A DNA stretch of 64,000 bases from Stenogyne calaminthoides (Eukaryota; Streptophyta; Magnoliopsida; Lamiales; Lamiaceae), in contig JBBCBC010000002.1 in assembly GCA_037126765.1 (NCBI GenBank), positions 20,677,853-20,741,852 of the forward strand, read 5' to 3'. Positions within the stretch are counted from its first letter, which is position 1. Every line of letters starts with the position of its first letter. Of this stretch, positions 34,717-48,400 are shown piece by piece. Position numbers and translations under genes: made by a program. The notes beneath the pieces were generated by a model. It had not been told where the DNA came from. It saw only the letters and a list, made by a program, of their open reading frames with translations, and made no database searches.

Positions 34717-35541
34717 ATGGGACCACTGAAGTTTGATGTTGAGAAATTCAATGGAAAGAATAACTTTGGGCTTTGGAAAATTAAGATGAAGGTCTTGTTG
34801 ATTCAACACGGTTTGGAAAATGCATTGAAGTCCGCTGATGAATGGCCAGCTGCTTCATCCACTGGTGCAGCCACAGAGCAAGCAAAGAAGACAAAAATTC
34901 TGGAGAAGGCTCACAGTGCCATAATTCTATGTCTTGGAGATAAGCCTCTAAGGGAAGTTTCTAAAGAAAAAACGGTCATAGATCTGTGGAAGAGATTGGA
35001 AGATCTTTATAAAACCAAGTATGTGTCAAACAAGCTTTACATGAAGCAGAAGCTTCTTGGTTTCAAGATGACAGAGGAGAAGAACTTGAGTGAGCAACTT
35101 GATGAGTTCAACCGGTCTGTGGATGATCTTGAAAGTTTAGATGTGAAGTTGGATGATGATGACAAGGCTCTGATATTACTGAACTCATTGCCTAAGTCTC
35201 TAAAAAACTTCAAAGATGCCTTGATGTTTGGGAAACAAGAACAACTGAAGTTTGATGAAGTGCAATCTGCAATCAAGACCAAGTTTCTGCAGATTCAAAC
35301 TGACAAGAAACCTTCAAAGTGCGGTGAAGGTTTGAATGTGAAATTCAAGGGTGGCAAGAAGAAAGATGGGAAATCCACTAAACAAGATCAGAAGGGTTCT
35401 GATTTTGTGAAAAAGAAAAAGTGCTTCCATTGCCACAAACCTGGTCACCTGAAGAAGAATTGTCCAGATAAAGAGAAGAAGCCACAAGATCCTCCAAAAG
35501 CAGAAGCAGCAGTTGCTGAACAAGGTTATGAAAGTGCATAG
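34717..35541 (+). CDS. Copia-4 gag, intact frame
   Basis: A 274-codon frame from an ATG 33 bases after the LTR. It opens with FDVEKFNGKNNFGLWKIKMK, the Tnt1/Tork-type gag start, continues with DLWKRLEDLYKTKYVSNKLY and ALILLNSLPKSLKNFKDAL (UBN2 domain), and ends with a CCHC zinc knuckle CFHCHKPGHLKKNC at residues 236-249. It would package element RNA. A TAG stop at 35539-35541 separates it from protease; in Tnt1-like elements gag and pol are one frame, so the stop is probably a mutation. Confidence 0.88.
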   Translation: MGPLKFDVEKFNGKNNFGLWKIKMKVLLIQHGLENALKSADEWPAASSTGAATEQAKKTKILEKAHSAIILCLGDKPLREVSKEKTVIDLWKRLEDLYKTKYVSNKLYMKQKLLGFKMTEEKNLSEQLDEFNRSVDDLESLDVKLDDDDKALILLNSLPKSLKNFKDALMFGKQEQLKFDEVQSAIKTKFLQIQTDKKPSKCGEGLNVKFKGGKKKDGKSTKQDQKGSDFVKKKKCFHCHKPGHLKKNCPDKEKKPQDPPKAEAAVAEQGYESA

Positions 35542-36060
35542 GCCATGACTGTAAGTAACAACAAACTCTCTCATGAGTGGGTGCTTGATTCTGGTTGTTC
35601 TTTTCATATGTGTCCTATACAGCACTGGTTTGTAGATTTAAAATTCTATGATGGAGGTCTTGTGTTATTGGGGAATGATTAAAGCTGTCAAGTTAAAGGT
35701 AGTGGATCTGTCAAAATCAGGATCTTTGATGGGAAGATAAGAATATTGACAAATGTGAGATTTGTGCCTGATCTTAAGAGAAATTTGATTTCACTAGGCT
35801 CACTTAATGCACCTGGGTATGAATTCAACACAAATAGAGGTTTCATACAAGGCACTAAGTCTAGCAGGGTAGTGATGAAGGGAGAAAAGGCAAATGGACT
35901 ATACACTCTAGTAGGGGAAACTGTTGCTGGTGACTTTGATGCAACTGTTAGTAAAGATGTCACCACTTTGTGGCATAAGAGACTTTCTCACATATGTGAA
36001 AAAGGCCTGCAAGAGTTGACAAAAAAGGTGTGTTTTCTGGAAATAGTCTATCAAAGTTGG
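35542..36060 (+). pseudogene. Copia-4 protease and GAG-pre-integrase
   Basis: In the same frame as gag comes WVLDSGCSFHMCP with the protease DSG, a TAA at 35680-35682, then VRFVPDLKRNLISLGSLN and TTLWHKRLSHICEKGLQEL (GAG-pre-integrase with its His). The frame shifts by one near 36030, where the zinc-finger Cys pair (CEQC) is read in the next frame. Confidence 0.85.
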
Positions 36061-36073
36061 AGTTCTGTGAACA

Positions 36074-36859
36074 GTGTTATTTGGGAAGTCAAAGAAGAAA
36101 TCATTTCTGAAAGGCATGCATTCCACTGCTGAGAAGCTTGACTATGTTCACTCTGATATTTGGGGGCCATCTAGAGTAGAAACTCATGGTGGAGGCAGAT
36201 ACTTTATGACCATTATTGATGATTTTTCAAGAAAGGTCTGGGTGTTCATTTTGAAGCTGAAAAGTGATGCATTTGGAAAGTTTAAGGAATGGATTGCTGA
36301 GTATAAGAATAAGCTTGGGAAAAAGCTTAAACACTTAAGAACAGACAATGGCCTGGAGTATCTCTCTGAAGAGTTTCAAGTTTTTTGTAGAGATAAATGG
36401 ATCACAAAGCACGGAACAATCCCATTGAATCCTCAACAAAATGGAGTTGCTGAGAGGATGAATAGAACACTACTTGAGAGAGTGAGATGTATGCTCTCTG
36501 ATGCAAAACTTCCAACAATATTCTGGGGAGAAGCTGTTAATATAGCAAGCTATCTGATAAACAAGTCTCCATCCACTACTATTGGGATGAAGTCACCTGA
36601 TGAAGTCTGGTATGGAAGGATCTCTGATTACTCAAAGCTTAGAGTGTTTGGATGTACTGCTTATGCACACATCAGACAGGACAAACTGGAACCTAGAGCT
36701 CTGAAATGCATCTTTGTGGGTTATCCTAAGGGTGTTAAAGGATACAGATTGTGGTGCTTGCAGCCTGGGAATCAGAAATGCATAGTGAGCAGAGATGTGA
36801 CATTTCATGAAGAACAGATGGGTTATAAACATCAGGGAAGTACTCAAGATAGTAATTAA
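36074..36859 (+). pseudogene. Copia-4 integrase
   Basis: A 261-codon frame in the next reading frame. DYVHSDIWGPSRV holds the first catalytic Asp, KHLRTDNGLEYLSEEF the second, and QQNGVAERMNRTLLERVR the Glu, with the usual spacing. FGCTAYAHIRQDKLEPRA and CIFVGYPKGVKGYRLW complete the Copia core C-terminus. The core is intact, but a frameshift before it and a stop after it separate it from gag and RT. Confidence 0.88.
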
Positions 36860-36888
36860 ACATTGATGAAGAGGACACTCCACTTCAG

Positions 36889-37709
36889 GTGGAGATATCA
36901 GACAGAGATGAAGAAGAAAGGGTCACTAATGAACCACCTGCAGAAGGTGGAAATGATGATGATGGTGCACATATGGATGATCAAGCTGATAATCTGAATG
37001 ATTATAGACTAGCAAGAGATAGAGTGAGAAGAACCATAACACCTCCAGCTAGATTTGCTCATGCTGATCTAGTTTCATATGCCTTAGTCACTGCAGAAAA
37101 TGTGGAGTATCATGAACCAAAAAACTACAAAGAAGTTATATCCAGTAATGACAGCAGTAAGTGGATATTAGCTATACAAGAAGAGTTGCAATCCTTAGAA
37201 AATAATTGTATATGGAAACTTGTACAGAAACCTAAGAATTAAAAGCTAGTCAGTTGCAGATGGATCTTCAAGAGGAAAATTGAAGTGGGGCCCACAGAAC
37301 AAGTCAGATTCAATGCTAGATTGGTAGCTAGGGGGTTCACACAGAGTGAAGATATAGATTACAATGAAGTATTCTCATCAGTTGTGAAACACTGCTCCAT
37401 AAGGCTCTTATTGGCAAAAGTTGTTCAAGATGATTTGGAACTTCAACAGTTAGATGTCAAGACAACATTCTTACATGGAGAACTTGAAGAAACCATCTAC
37501 ATGACACAACCAGAAGGTTTTATCTCTCATGGGAATGAGAATAAGGTATGTCTCTTAAAGAAGTCTCTTTATGGTTTGAAGCAAAGTCCTAGACATTGGT
37601 ATAAGACGTTTGATAGCTTTATGATATCCATTGGATTCTTAAGATGCTCCTATGATAAATGTGTTTACTTAGAAAAAGGAAATGGATTTGTTATCACCTA
37701 TCTACTGTT
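36889..37709 (+). pseudogene. Copia-4 reverse transcriptase, N-terminal half
   Basis: Two in-frame pieces (36889-37242 and 37285 onward) are separated by a TAA at 37240-37242. They encode the acidic hinge, WILAIQEELQSLENNCIWKL, FNARLVARGFTQSEDIDYNE and LQQLDVKTTFLHGELEETIY, with LLKKSLYGLKQSPRHWY. The frame is cut in the stretch just before the YVDD motif by a solo LTR at 37710. Confidence 0.9.
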
Positions 37710-39413
37710 TGTTGGGAAATACGGGGTGACAGGATCTATTTGAGGTTTATTTAAATGCATATTTAAATTATTCAATTAATTACTAACATAAATCAATCCT
37801 AAATTAATTCAACATAATAATTAAACAAATAAAAATAACATGCGTACACGTAATTCACGTAAATCCTAAGCATGCGGAATCTATGAGTTACGAAATTACA
37901 TACCTCTTGTAGAGACAACCGTTGAGACGATGGATCAACCCAAAGTGCCTTCTCAAATATGTCACAAGTCCACGAACGTAATCCGGTGGGTGGATTCTCA
38001 CGAACGATTTTAATAAAGGAGAAAATAAAAAATATTTGCCACCACCTTTGTGGATTTCTAATGTTTCCAACACATGGAATTGCATTGGAGATGAAAAATT
38101 CATCCCCTATTTATAACATAAGTGGTGGTCGAAAATTTGGTGTAGAATAGGATGGGAAAATCTTTTTCTTGATCTCCAAGAAATCTTGAATATATCTCAT
38201 ATATTCTTTTTCCCATAATTAAATATTCCACAAAATCCCACCTCCTTATTTAATGGGGATTTTCGAAAAATACAAGGAAACAAGAATCAAGATTTGATTT
38301 CTTGAATTTATGGGATAATCTTGTATTCCAAGAATACTTATCTTTTTCCATAAAATCTTTTCAAGAAAATCAAGAAAATCTTTCCTCTTCTTTTTCCTAC
38401 AATTTCGAAAATTTCTAGGAAAAATTAGGCAATAATATTTTCTTCTCCTTTTCATTAATTGGACTTTAATTGGGCTATTTGAGGGGCCTTTATGAGAATT
38501 AAGATTGGACCTCCAATGGGCAATGAATTTATAATATTAAGCCAAAATATTATCCAAGCCCATTAATATTAATTTACTCCACTATAAAATTAATATTGAA
38601 CTATCCATCTTAATCCATATTACGATGCTACAATAATATGGCTCCCGGTTATTATTTCCCGTGTTTAAGATTATCTAGTCCACCAATTAATTAAGCCACT
38701 GAAAAAGTTTTATATTAATTAATATATTTATCCTTGGAGTAAAGACATCTCAACATTATTATCCATACCGGAAATAAATTTTTACTTGCAAGATTTGGTA
38801 TGATAAAGCTTCTGAACCCACCAAGGGGACAAATCAAGCAAAACGTGCTTGCACACGATTCTTCGTATTAAATCTTAGCAATCTTCGTGTAACTAGTAAT
38901 ATTGCCCAAGATATAAGGTATCGAATCACGTTGATTCTCTTCCCATCATAAGTCAAAGCAATAGTTATTAATTTCACACGATCCTATTTAAGGAACGGAG
39001 ATTAAGAAATAACGAACCACTGAGGTCTAATTCCTCTATATTCAGTGTTGAAGAATTTATCCTCATGTAGGTCTTATTCAGCGCATCATAATGTACTAGT
39101 GTAATCTCTTGGTCAAGACAAGTCAATCTGAGCTTTACACTTCAACCTTTCACGAATTGATTGTTCATTTTCATCTGGGTTGTGAATTTGTACTTAGTTA
39201 CGAGAAACTGTTAATTTGATCTTCCGTGATCTGGTATCACCAAATTAACTACAATGTAACACGTACTATTCATTGAACGAGTATGCAGTAAATATATATA
39301 ACATTCAATCATATTTAATGCAACAGTGCTAAATAGTTTATTTCAGTAAATAAATAAGAAATTCAGTTTGGTTATACAAAGTAAAAAGCATACTTTCCAG
39401 TATAACCCCAACA
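37710..39413. mobile_element. Solo LTR inside Copia-4 RT
   Basis: TGTTGGGAAATACG to TATAACCCCAACA, 1704 bp, TSD CTGTT at 37705-37709 and 39414-39418. The RT coding sequence resumes at 39414. No primer site or internal region. The family differs from A and B. AT-rich, with no coding frame of note. Confidence 0.93.
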
Positions 39414-40403
39414 CTGTTGTATGTCGATGATATGTTGCTGGCAAGTAAGATTACAACTAGGATCCAGAACATTAAGGGAAAACTCAGCAATGCTTTTGAG
39501 ATGAAAGATTTAGGTGAGGCAAAGAGGATTCTGGGAATGGATATTATCAGAAATAAAGCTGCAGGGAAACTTGTTTTGACTCAAGTTGGGTATGTTCAGA
39601 AGGTTCTTAAGAGATTCTACATGCATCAAGCAAAATCAGTGAATACACCTATTGGTCAACATTTCAAGTTGTCAAAAGATCAGTCTCCTTCTTGTGACAC
39701 AAAAAGAAAGCAGATGAGCAGTGTGCCTTATGCAAATGGAGTTAGAAGCTTAATGTATGTTATGGTTTGTAGCAGGCCTGATCTTGCTTATGCCATGAGC
39801 ACGGTAAGTAGATTCATGGCTGATCCAGGAAGAATTCATTGGGAAGCAGTGAAGTGGGTATTCAGATATGTTAGTGGCACAACAAAGTCAGGCTTGTTAT
39901 TTGAGAAAACTAATGTGAAGACAGAACCTCTGCAAGGTTTTGTTGATGCTGATTTTGCAGGGAGTATTGACACAAGGAAGTCCCTAACAGGTTACATATT
40001 CACACTCTATGGCACAGCAGTGAGTTGGAGGTCCATATTACAACCAGTGGTGACATTATCTACAACTGAAGCTGAGTATATGGCAGTCACAGAAGCAGTG
40101 AAAGAAGCAACATGGTTGAAGGGAATTCTACATGAGTTTGGAGTTGATCAGAAGGGTGTCACTATCTTATGTGACAATCAAAGTATCATCCATCTGGTGA
40201 AGCATCAAGTCTTCCATGAAAGAGTGAAACACATCAGTGTTAAGTTCCATTTTGTAAGAGACATGGTGGAGAAAGGTCCTGTAAACATCAGAAAAGTGGG
40301 AACAGAAGACAATGAAGCAGATATGCTCACAAAGGCATTGCATGGGAGTAAGTTCGGATATTGCTCTGAGCTAGTGAAGCTTGGGTCATGTGAAGTGGAC
40401 TGA
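39414..40403 (+). pseudogene. Copia-4 reverse transcriptase C-terminal half and RNase H
   Basis: A frame of about 328 codons opens with LYVDDMLLASK, the RT catalytic YVDD, and continues with FEMKDLGEAKRILGMDI, SRPDLAYAMSTVSRFM, GFVDADFAGSIDTRKSLTG, TLSTTEAEYMAVTEA (RNase H Glu) and ILCDNQSIIHLVKH. It ends with ADMLTKALHGSKF. Intact in itself, it has lost its N-terminal half to the solo LTR. Confidence 0.92.
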
Positions 40404-40449
40404 ATCAGCTATGAAGATTGGAAATGATGAGCACTTGGAGATCTAAACA

Positions 40450-40464
40450 CTTGAGGTGGAGAAT
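40450..40464 (+). other. Copia-4 polypurine tract
   Basis: CTTGAGGTGGAGAAT directly before the 3' LTR start TGTGGAG; a typical plus-strand primer for Copia elements. Confidence 0.85.
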
Positions 40465-41119
40465 TGTGGAGTCAAGTGGTGTTAGATGTTCAAACTAATA
40501 CATTTGGGTATGCTAATTCAGGAACTGGTCTTATTTCCTTCAGAATCTGACCGAGCTGAAGAACCGTGCACTGATGTTCAAACTAATACATTTGGGTATG
40601 CTGATTCAGGAACCGGCCTTATTTCCTTCAGAACCGGACCAAGCCGAAGAACCGGGTGCTTAGTTTCTAAACTGGGTTTGAGCCGATAACTAACTGAAAT
40701 CAAGTTAGTTATTCAGTTTCGCTGCATATCTTCAGCGCACGGTTACAAGGCAAAATTGAGGCAGTTTCAACGACGAGTTTGTTACACTTTGTTAGGGGTT
40801 TGTATCTATACACTACGGGCTTGTCAATTATCATCTTAATTGGGGATTATTCTGGGTAATTCATATTCGATTGAGAGAGTTAGGGTTCTTGAGAGTTCTC
40901 ATCAATTCGTTTCGATTCTCGTTAAATTGATGGTTGTAACTGTACTAGATTGATTCATTGTTAATAGTAGAGGGTGCTCTGATCCCGTGGACGTAGGTTT
41001 TACAACCGAACCACGTAAATCGTTGTTGATGTTCTTATTTTGCGATTTTGATTTCATTCGTTTTGTGTGTTTCATTTTCTGAGCTTGAATCTTGTGATTA
41101 AATTTGACATTGATTAACA
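40465..41119 (+). mobile_element. Copia-4 3' LTR
   Basis: 655 bp, same ends as the 5' LTR, followed by TSD TATCT (41120-41124). It is 88 bp longer because the GATGTTCAAACTAATACATT segment and the following part occur twice (40486 and 40574). The two LTRs differ by many substitutions, so the insertion is not recent. Confidence 0.93.
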
Positions 41120-42458
41120 TATCTTTTGAGCAAAACTTCATATTCAATAAACTATAGAGAAATATTCATTCAAACGTATGTCAATAATAAAATTCCTCAA
41201 TTAACTGTCAAGTTCAAGTAGAGCAACTTAAAAAATTTCAAACATATGTGATCAAATATTATTTTATTTTATATATAAACATAAAATTATTAAAAATTCA
41301 AATTTCAAAATTCCAAGGGGGCCCATGCCCCCTGTACCGTCCTTATTTTATAAATATAATTATATTAATTTTATATTATGAATAAGTTTTATAGAAGTGT
41401 TTTTTTAAGGATTGGTAAGATATTGGAGGTGGGGTAGAACCACATTGTAAGAAAAGTTTACTCGAGAATATAACTGGAAATTGGAATATTATGTGATTGA
41501 TACTATTACATTATTAAATTTCAGTCCTTCACCCAACAATCGTTGTATCCAAATAAGTGATAAAGCTCCTTAAAAGCAAAAAGTATTAGTAAATGTAAGC
41601 AAAACATATTTGTTGAATAACGAGAAAAAGACTCCAAATTAAAATTTGACGAACGCATAAGGGAAGACAGCAACAAGAAAAATGTGAAAGCTGGTCGGTG
41701 ATACACTGATACTAATATGTGATTTGTTGCAATTATAAATGTTCTTAAAAAATAAAATAAAATAAAATTGTTATATCTGTTGTTCATTACTAAGAGATAC
41801 TCTCAGTCTCATACTTGTTTAACCTTTTACTTTTGACACGAGTTTTAATGCGCAAATTATTTAGAGTAATAAAAGAGTAAAGTAATTTTTAATTGAGGGT
41901 ATTATAGATAACTTTTTGTGAAGAAACGTAGTGACATAAAATGTAATTTTAAAATGTTAGAAGGGAATAATTGAAAAACAGTATAATTACCTTATAGTTT
42001 CTTTATGAAAATGAGTAAACAAATTTGGTCATTGTTTAAAATTAAAAATTATTACTACCATTCACGAAAAATTTCACTGTATAAAAATATACATTATTTT
42101 TTAAACATTTATAATTTTTGCACATAACAGTGATATTTTTTTATACATAACAGTGATACTAAAAAAATCGAATTAACTTAACTCGAATTCACACAGGTTT
42201 TTGTCTATTTTAACTTGTTATGCTATCATAACATTCGTGTGAAACCATAGTTACAAGTTAGAATATGAATATAACAAAGAAAATAAACCATGTATTAGAT
42301 ATAGAGTTAATTTTGATGAAATCGACCCTTCAAATATCTTACAGAATATCATTTTCTATAAATAGAGAAACGGCATGCTTAAACAATCCGCAGCTTGAAA
42401 ACAAATATTGGAATAAAAAATAATTCTGGTGCGAAGGATACATATAAGAAAAATAGAG
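41120..42458. other. Intergenic and 3' flank of APP1
   Basis: AT-rich DNA with no gene. GGGGGCCCATGCCCCCTG at 41317-41334 is a short palindrome common in plant repeats. The APP1 3' UTR should occupy the last few hundred bases (minus strand); several AATAAA-like stretches exist, but the true poly(A) site cannot be chosen from sequence. Confidence 0.5.
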
Positions 42459-45400
42459 TCAAGCAGCAATAGGTTGGGTAGCATTTTTCAGCCATTCAAT
42501 CTCAGTAGAATTCAAATATGGAGCCAATATTTCACTGCATCTAGAATGGTACTTGTTCAACCACTCGATTTCTTCGGGCACGAGAAGCTTCGTATCTATC
42601 AACTTCTTTTGATAAGGTGCCTGAAAACGAAGAATCATTTCTCAGCATAGGTTTTAGATATATGATTACACCAGCTGTAGTATCCAAAATTAGGGGTGTA
42701 AGATTGCGAGGTAGTCTTGTATGAGACGGTGTTCATACATGGGACGGAACTCCAATTTAGTATTTGAGTCATACTTACCTTTAAAGCGTGATTGAGATGG
42801 AGTTCCGTAAACCCATAATATAACATGGTAAACAGGATTCGTCTCATACAAATTTTAGTCTTATTTCACTTGTGTAAAAATAACTGCCAGGGAATTATCC
42901 CTGCCTATCCAAGCCAGAAGAAAGGAGGGTTGCAGTTGACATGTGACGACAGCCAGCGCAAAACTGTCACATCACCCTGTCATTAGGGATTAAGTGCTCG
43001 GTTTTTTGTTTTTGTTTATTACGAAGATCCACAGACTAATATGTAACCAATGCATGGTTGTGCCGAAAAACTCAGGTATACCCAATTCTTGAACTTATTA
43101 TCAATGCATTTGCATACACATTCATGTGCAGGCACGGGATTGCTCTCCTTATGGTGTAAGTGAGTCGAGCTGACTAGAGAACTACTCGAGCTTAAAACTA
43201 TCCAAAGGCTCACGAGTTTAATTAAACATAAGTAATTTTGACATTTCACGACAAATTCTTTACAAAGTAATTAAATAAAAAACTAAACTATTTCCAATCT
43301 AGTCAAGTCAAGCTCCCAGTTATCAAGTTACACTATTTCATTATGTTATGTAACTTATAGTTGAGAGAGAGTTACCGAGTTACCCATTGAGTCAAGATCA
43401 AATTTACCAGGTTACCTCTCTAAACGAGTTTGAGTTAAAAAAAACCTGAGCTCGATAAAGTCAAGCTAATATTCGAGCTTTCTAGTTGAGTCCAAAACTG
43501 CTCGACTCGATTTGGCTTATTTACACCCCTTTACGGTGGTATCTACTTCGTGAAGAGTCAATAGTCTATAATAATCGGCTTATAATATTCTTAAATTATG
43601 CATGACTTTAATAGCAGTATGGCTAGCTTCATATCAATCAGTGCCAAGATGTTACCCGTTCAAATAGAATTCTAATGGTACTATAACCGAGCAGTTCCAA
43701 GTATAAATAGAATTCAAATGCATGGAAAAAGTTATACTATGGGGGTTGGAAATTTTACCCATGTTATATGCTCAAAAGATAAGTAACCCTTGTCGCCAAA
43801 ATTGAACTTTATATCAGCTTCTTTTACAATAAGCACATTCTCCAATCTTATGCCAAAATTTCCATCCTCGTAATAACCGGGTTCTGCAATTTGGAAAATG
43901 AAAATTGACCAACATATACATAAACAAATAATAAGATCAGAAATTAAATTACGGAGCATTACCATCTGTCACAGTCATCGAAGATTGCAATGGCACATTC
44001 CGAGCAGCTGGCCTGAAACTGATCTGATGGGGTCCTGCCAAACAGAAATTTGAGGAAATTTAACACTGCTACCTGATGCATTCTAGTTATTGTCCTATGG
44101 AATGGCAATCCTTATCTTTTCATGTCTGAATATTATTTCTGCTTCAAAATAGATAATAATATTTTATTGAAATGATAAAGAGAAACTAGAGTGCTAGACA
44201 CATAAATGATACAAAGGAATTGCAGGCCTCATCAAAACCTTAACCAAATGGGAAAACCTACAGCATGGGAAACGAGTAGCACACAGACTAGATACAACAA
44301 TGATAACTTCTAAATCCGAACAAACGAAAAAAGATAACAATGAACTACATAATGTAAAGAAAATTATAACGAAGTCTTTCACATAATCATGGTCTACGAA
44401 AATCTCATAGGCATATATTTGTGTAAAGTGTAAACATTTGGTTCCTTGCAATTCCTCGAGATAATAGTGGATTCCAAAATCAAATTAAGAGTGGATTCCA
44501 ATCCATCCAAATCCCTTATGAGTTCAAATGAAAGTGATAAATTTCAATTTCATATCCAGGCGTGCTTCTGTAAAATGCACATTTCTGCATATATAATGCA
44601 TGACATATTTTCAATTGGAACATTCAAGTACCATATTCTGGCAACCATCTGAAAATGACAAGTATTCATTCAATTGGAATATTCAAGTACCATAACATGC
44701 ACACATGCAGAAGCCCGTTACTGCCCATTAAAATAATTGTCAGGATTGAATGATTTACTTTCTATGAATGAATAATTAAACAACATTAATCATGACAAAA
44801 AAACATATGTTAGCAGTTAAGATGATCCTATTAATGATAATAATTTTCCATGACTAACTTAGAACATAGGTTGCTTAACCAATGCGAACAGAACAATAGA
44901 CCAACTTATAAAGCTTAAATCCCCGCATACAACACATTCATGAGCAGTCACGACGGAAGCTATTAGTCCATTACCAGCTATTTTTTGCTAAACAACTAGT
45001 AAGCAATGATCTCAATTACTATACTTAGTGAACAATAAAACGTGAGAAACATGGAGTAATTACTTATTGACGAAGATTAAAATAAGAAAATGCAGGAAAT
45101 TTGAACAAATAATTGATCCAAATGTTGATAGTGTTGTTTATAATTTAAAATGATACAGAAATACCAACTTACCCTCATGAACATTTAGGTAACACCCTAT
45201 CCCATGGCCAGTACCATGCCTGTAATCAAGACCATCTTTCCACAAAGGAACTCGTGCAAGAATATCAAGTACATGACCTGTAAGAGATGGCAAAAAAAAA
45301 TCACCAAAATTCTCACCAAGAGAAGCTCTGGTTGAATTTGTATCACATTATGAGGCTCAGAGGCACCCTCCAAAAAGAATTCCATAACAAGATTATACTG

Positions 45401-48400
45401 AGTAGAAAACCAATCTTTACCAGTGGTTCCATTGGGAAATCGAGCATTGCCCAAGCCAATGTGGCCCTTGAGAACCTACAATGACACAAATGGAAAAACC
45501 TAACATGAATTAATATAATTTCATGAAAATGAGGGTTTTTTTTTCCCCTTTTCATTTCTTACATATATTTACACAAAAGATCTACAAAATCCTTCCTGTC
45601 ACACAAATGAATTCAAAAAATGGAAGAAAAATATTCCAGTCACACAAATGAATTCAAAATAAGAAAGAAGAATTATCAACTAAAAATATTGATGATAATA
45701 GAAGCACCACTGCAACAGAAACACAAATAACATTGCTTCTTTATCCCGGCAGGGGGCGAAAAAATCTTTTCTATGAGCCAATATGACTCAAACATCACAA
45801 AGAAAATCTCGGACAGTTATGCACATAATTGTTAAAGGCGCGCCATAGGCATGCCTGAGGCGCAAGGTGCATGGAACACAGGGTTTAGGAAACGAGTGAT
45901 AAAGAAAACGTATGTTTAGGTTTTAGGATAGTACATACACGTATTTATCTATAAGTAAAAGTGTAAAACTAGGGTTTACCTTGTAAAGGAAAATTTACAG
46001 CGGCTCTCTCTTCCCGTTCCCATTAGCTTTGAGGTTTGCTACATGTTATCGAAGTTTATGCCTATGATTTGTGTCATTTATGAGCTTTTGAACTTCAATC
46101 TAATAGTTATTTACTTGCTAACATGTTTGATTTAAGTTTATGTAGTGTTTCTATTAGTTTTAGGCCATAATGTACAAAAGGCGAACGTGCACCTTAGGCA
46201 TTAGGCACACCCTTGTGCCCGTAACAACTATTGTCATGCATAACAGATTCTAGTAAAAAAAATTGGCTGAACATATATGAGGCAAGCATTGAAAAAGGCC
46301 TAATATTTAGTGGACATTGATTTATTTCTAGATTCCTATCTATACAAACAAGGCAAGCATTGAAAAAGACCTAATATTTAGCATGTTGCGTACTTAACTG
46401 CAAGGTCTGTATCTCGCTACATAAATTTCTTGAGAAAACTAAGGATATCAGTATTAGATATTCATGATCTTGGAGCGGACTCATTGGAATTCTGAGTGAT
46501 AAGTACCTCTGACCAAACTTAAAATCTTCATGTAGAAGACCATTTGTAAATAAAATCTGGTGCTCAAATCCTATGAGCCTACTTAAAATTACTAGCTTGG
46601 ATACATCACTAGACACATTATATAGTCAACTAATCTGATGCAAACAGATGTAAATGATTTTTCCCAATATGTGATGCAAGAGAATCTACATCCATGATTC
46701 TGAAAGCAAATAGATAACATTCATTTTTCTTTAGAAATTAATTATATGGATTTATGAATAAAGATGGACACTACATACCGCTGTGTAACAGGCTTTCTCA
46801 TGTGAAGTAGGCTTTCCAAAATGCACAGTCCGAGTAATGTCAGTTGTTCCATCTAGATACTTTAGACAAACCAACGAGATTAATCATAGGTAATCAGGAT
46901 GAAGAGAAGGCTCTAATTAGAGGAGAGGAACTGAGAAGAAAGATAGTTGATGCACCTGAGCTCCCGAATCAAATAGGTACATGGAATTGGGATCAAGTTC
47001 AGCACATGTTTCAGCCACTGGATTATAATGTATAATTGCGCCATTTGAGCCAACTGATGAGATAGTAGGAAAACTCAACCCCCTAAAATGCTGTTAGTCA
47101 AGCATATATATGGAGTTAAAATGAGGAATTATCCAACTGAAAAACATCTGTAGAAACAAGTAATCTATGCTTTCAGTTATAAATAAACTTATGAGCACAA
47201 AGAAAATGGCATTTTTTTAATTTCTTAAGGTGAACAAAAGAATTCTTGGTCTCCATATTCTATTCTAAAAGCGACATGATTTGACAACAGTTCATGTGAG
47301 GCACATAATATGCCTAGTGGTCTAATTTTTTAAATTCCAATCCAAATAAAAATTGGAAAAGAAAATAAATATAAACTAATGCCTACTGGGGAATAGAAGA
47401 AATTTTAACGCATCTGAGTAAATGTGTGTTGGTCCCGGTGAAAACGAGTCTTACACGTGTATGGGGGGGGGGAATACACGTGTTCAGTGATTTTAAAACT
47501 TTTTTCTTCTTGGTCGAACTTTGGGTCGACAATCCTCGAAGATTAGGTTAAAGAAGCACGATCGCTCTGAGTCAAAGTCTCATCGAGACAAGTGATCCCG
47601 AGTCGCTTTCGGATACCTCGATAATCCCAACCGAGTCCTGAAAGTCGAGATCCCGAGTTGCTTGGATCGATAACTAACTTCTTCAATCCTCGATAGAGAG
47701 TTCAGTTTGGTAACTATCTGTTCTAGCTACTCAGTCGTGCGGAATGGTTGGCCCTTAGTTTATACTCGTTTTAAGCTTTGCTGAAAACCTTCCCCTTATG
47801 AAATAGTGATTAGGCTGTGATTCACTTATGCAACTTCAAAGGATTGATTCCAACCGAATATCGATGAAAAGTATGCTTTCAAAATCAAGTCAATGCAACA
47901 GTTAAGCCTACGATAAGGAAAGCAATAAAGAACACAGCAGTTATAGTGGTTCAGAGACTCAAGCTCCTACATCCACTCTCCCTGACTCTTCAGAGAAATT
48001 CACTATCAACTTCGAGCTTTCTGACTACCTCGTAGTTTACTTACTCAACTTCGCCCGAGTTTTACGACTACTCCACGTAGTTTACTTACTCAACCCGACC
48101 TTGAGTTTTTCGACTACCTCCGTAGTTTACTTACTCAATCACACACAAGCTTTTCGACTACCCCCACAGGCTTACTAACTTCTCCTCTAGAGTTTTTTAC
48201 GACTACTCCGCGTAGTTTACTAACTCTTTACAACTCTACTCACCAACAAACACACTCCAACTACCTTCTCAAGGGTTTGGGGTTTCTTGGTTGGTTTCCA
48301 ACTAGGATGAGATATCCTCCTTACAATGAAGCACAATGCAAAGGGTTAGGATATCTCGACTAAGCTTTTGGATAAATCTTATCAAGCTAGGCTTAGTAAA

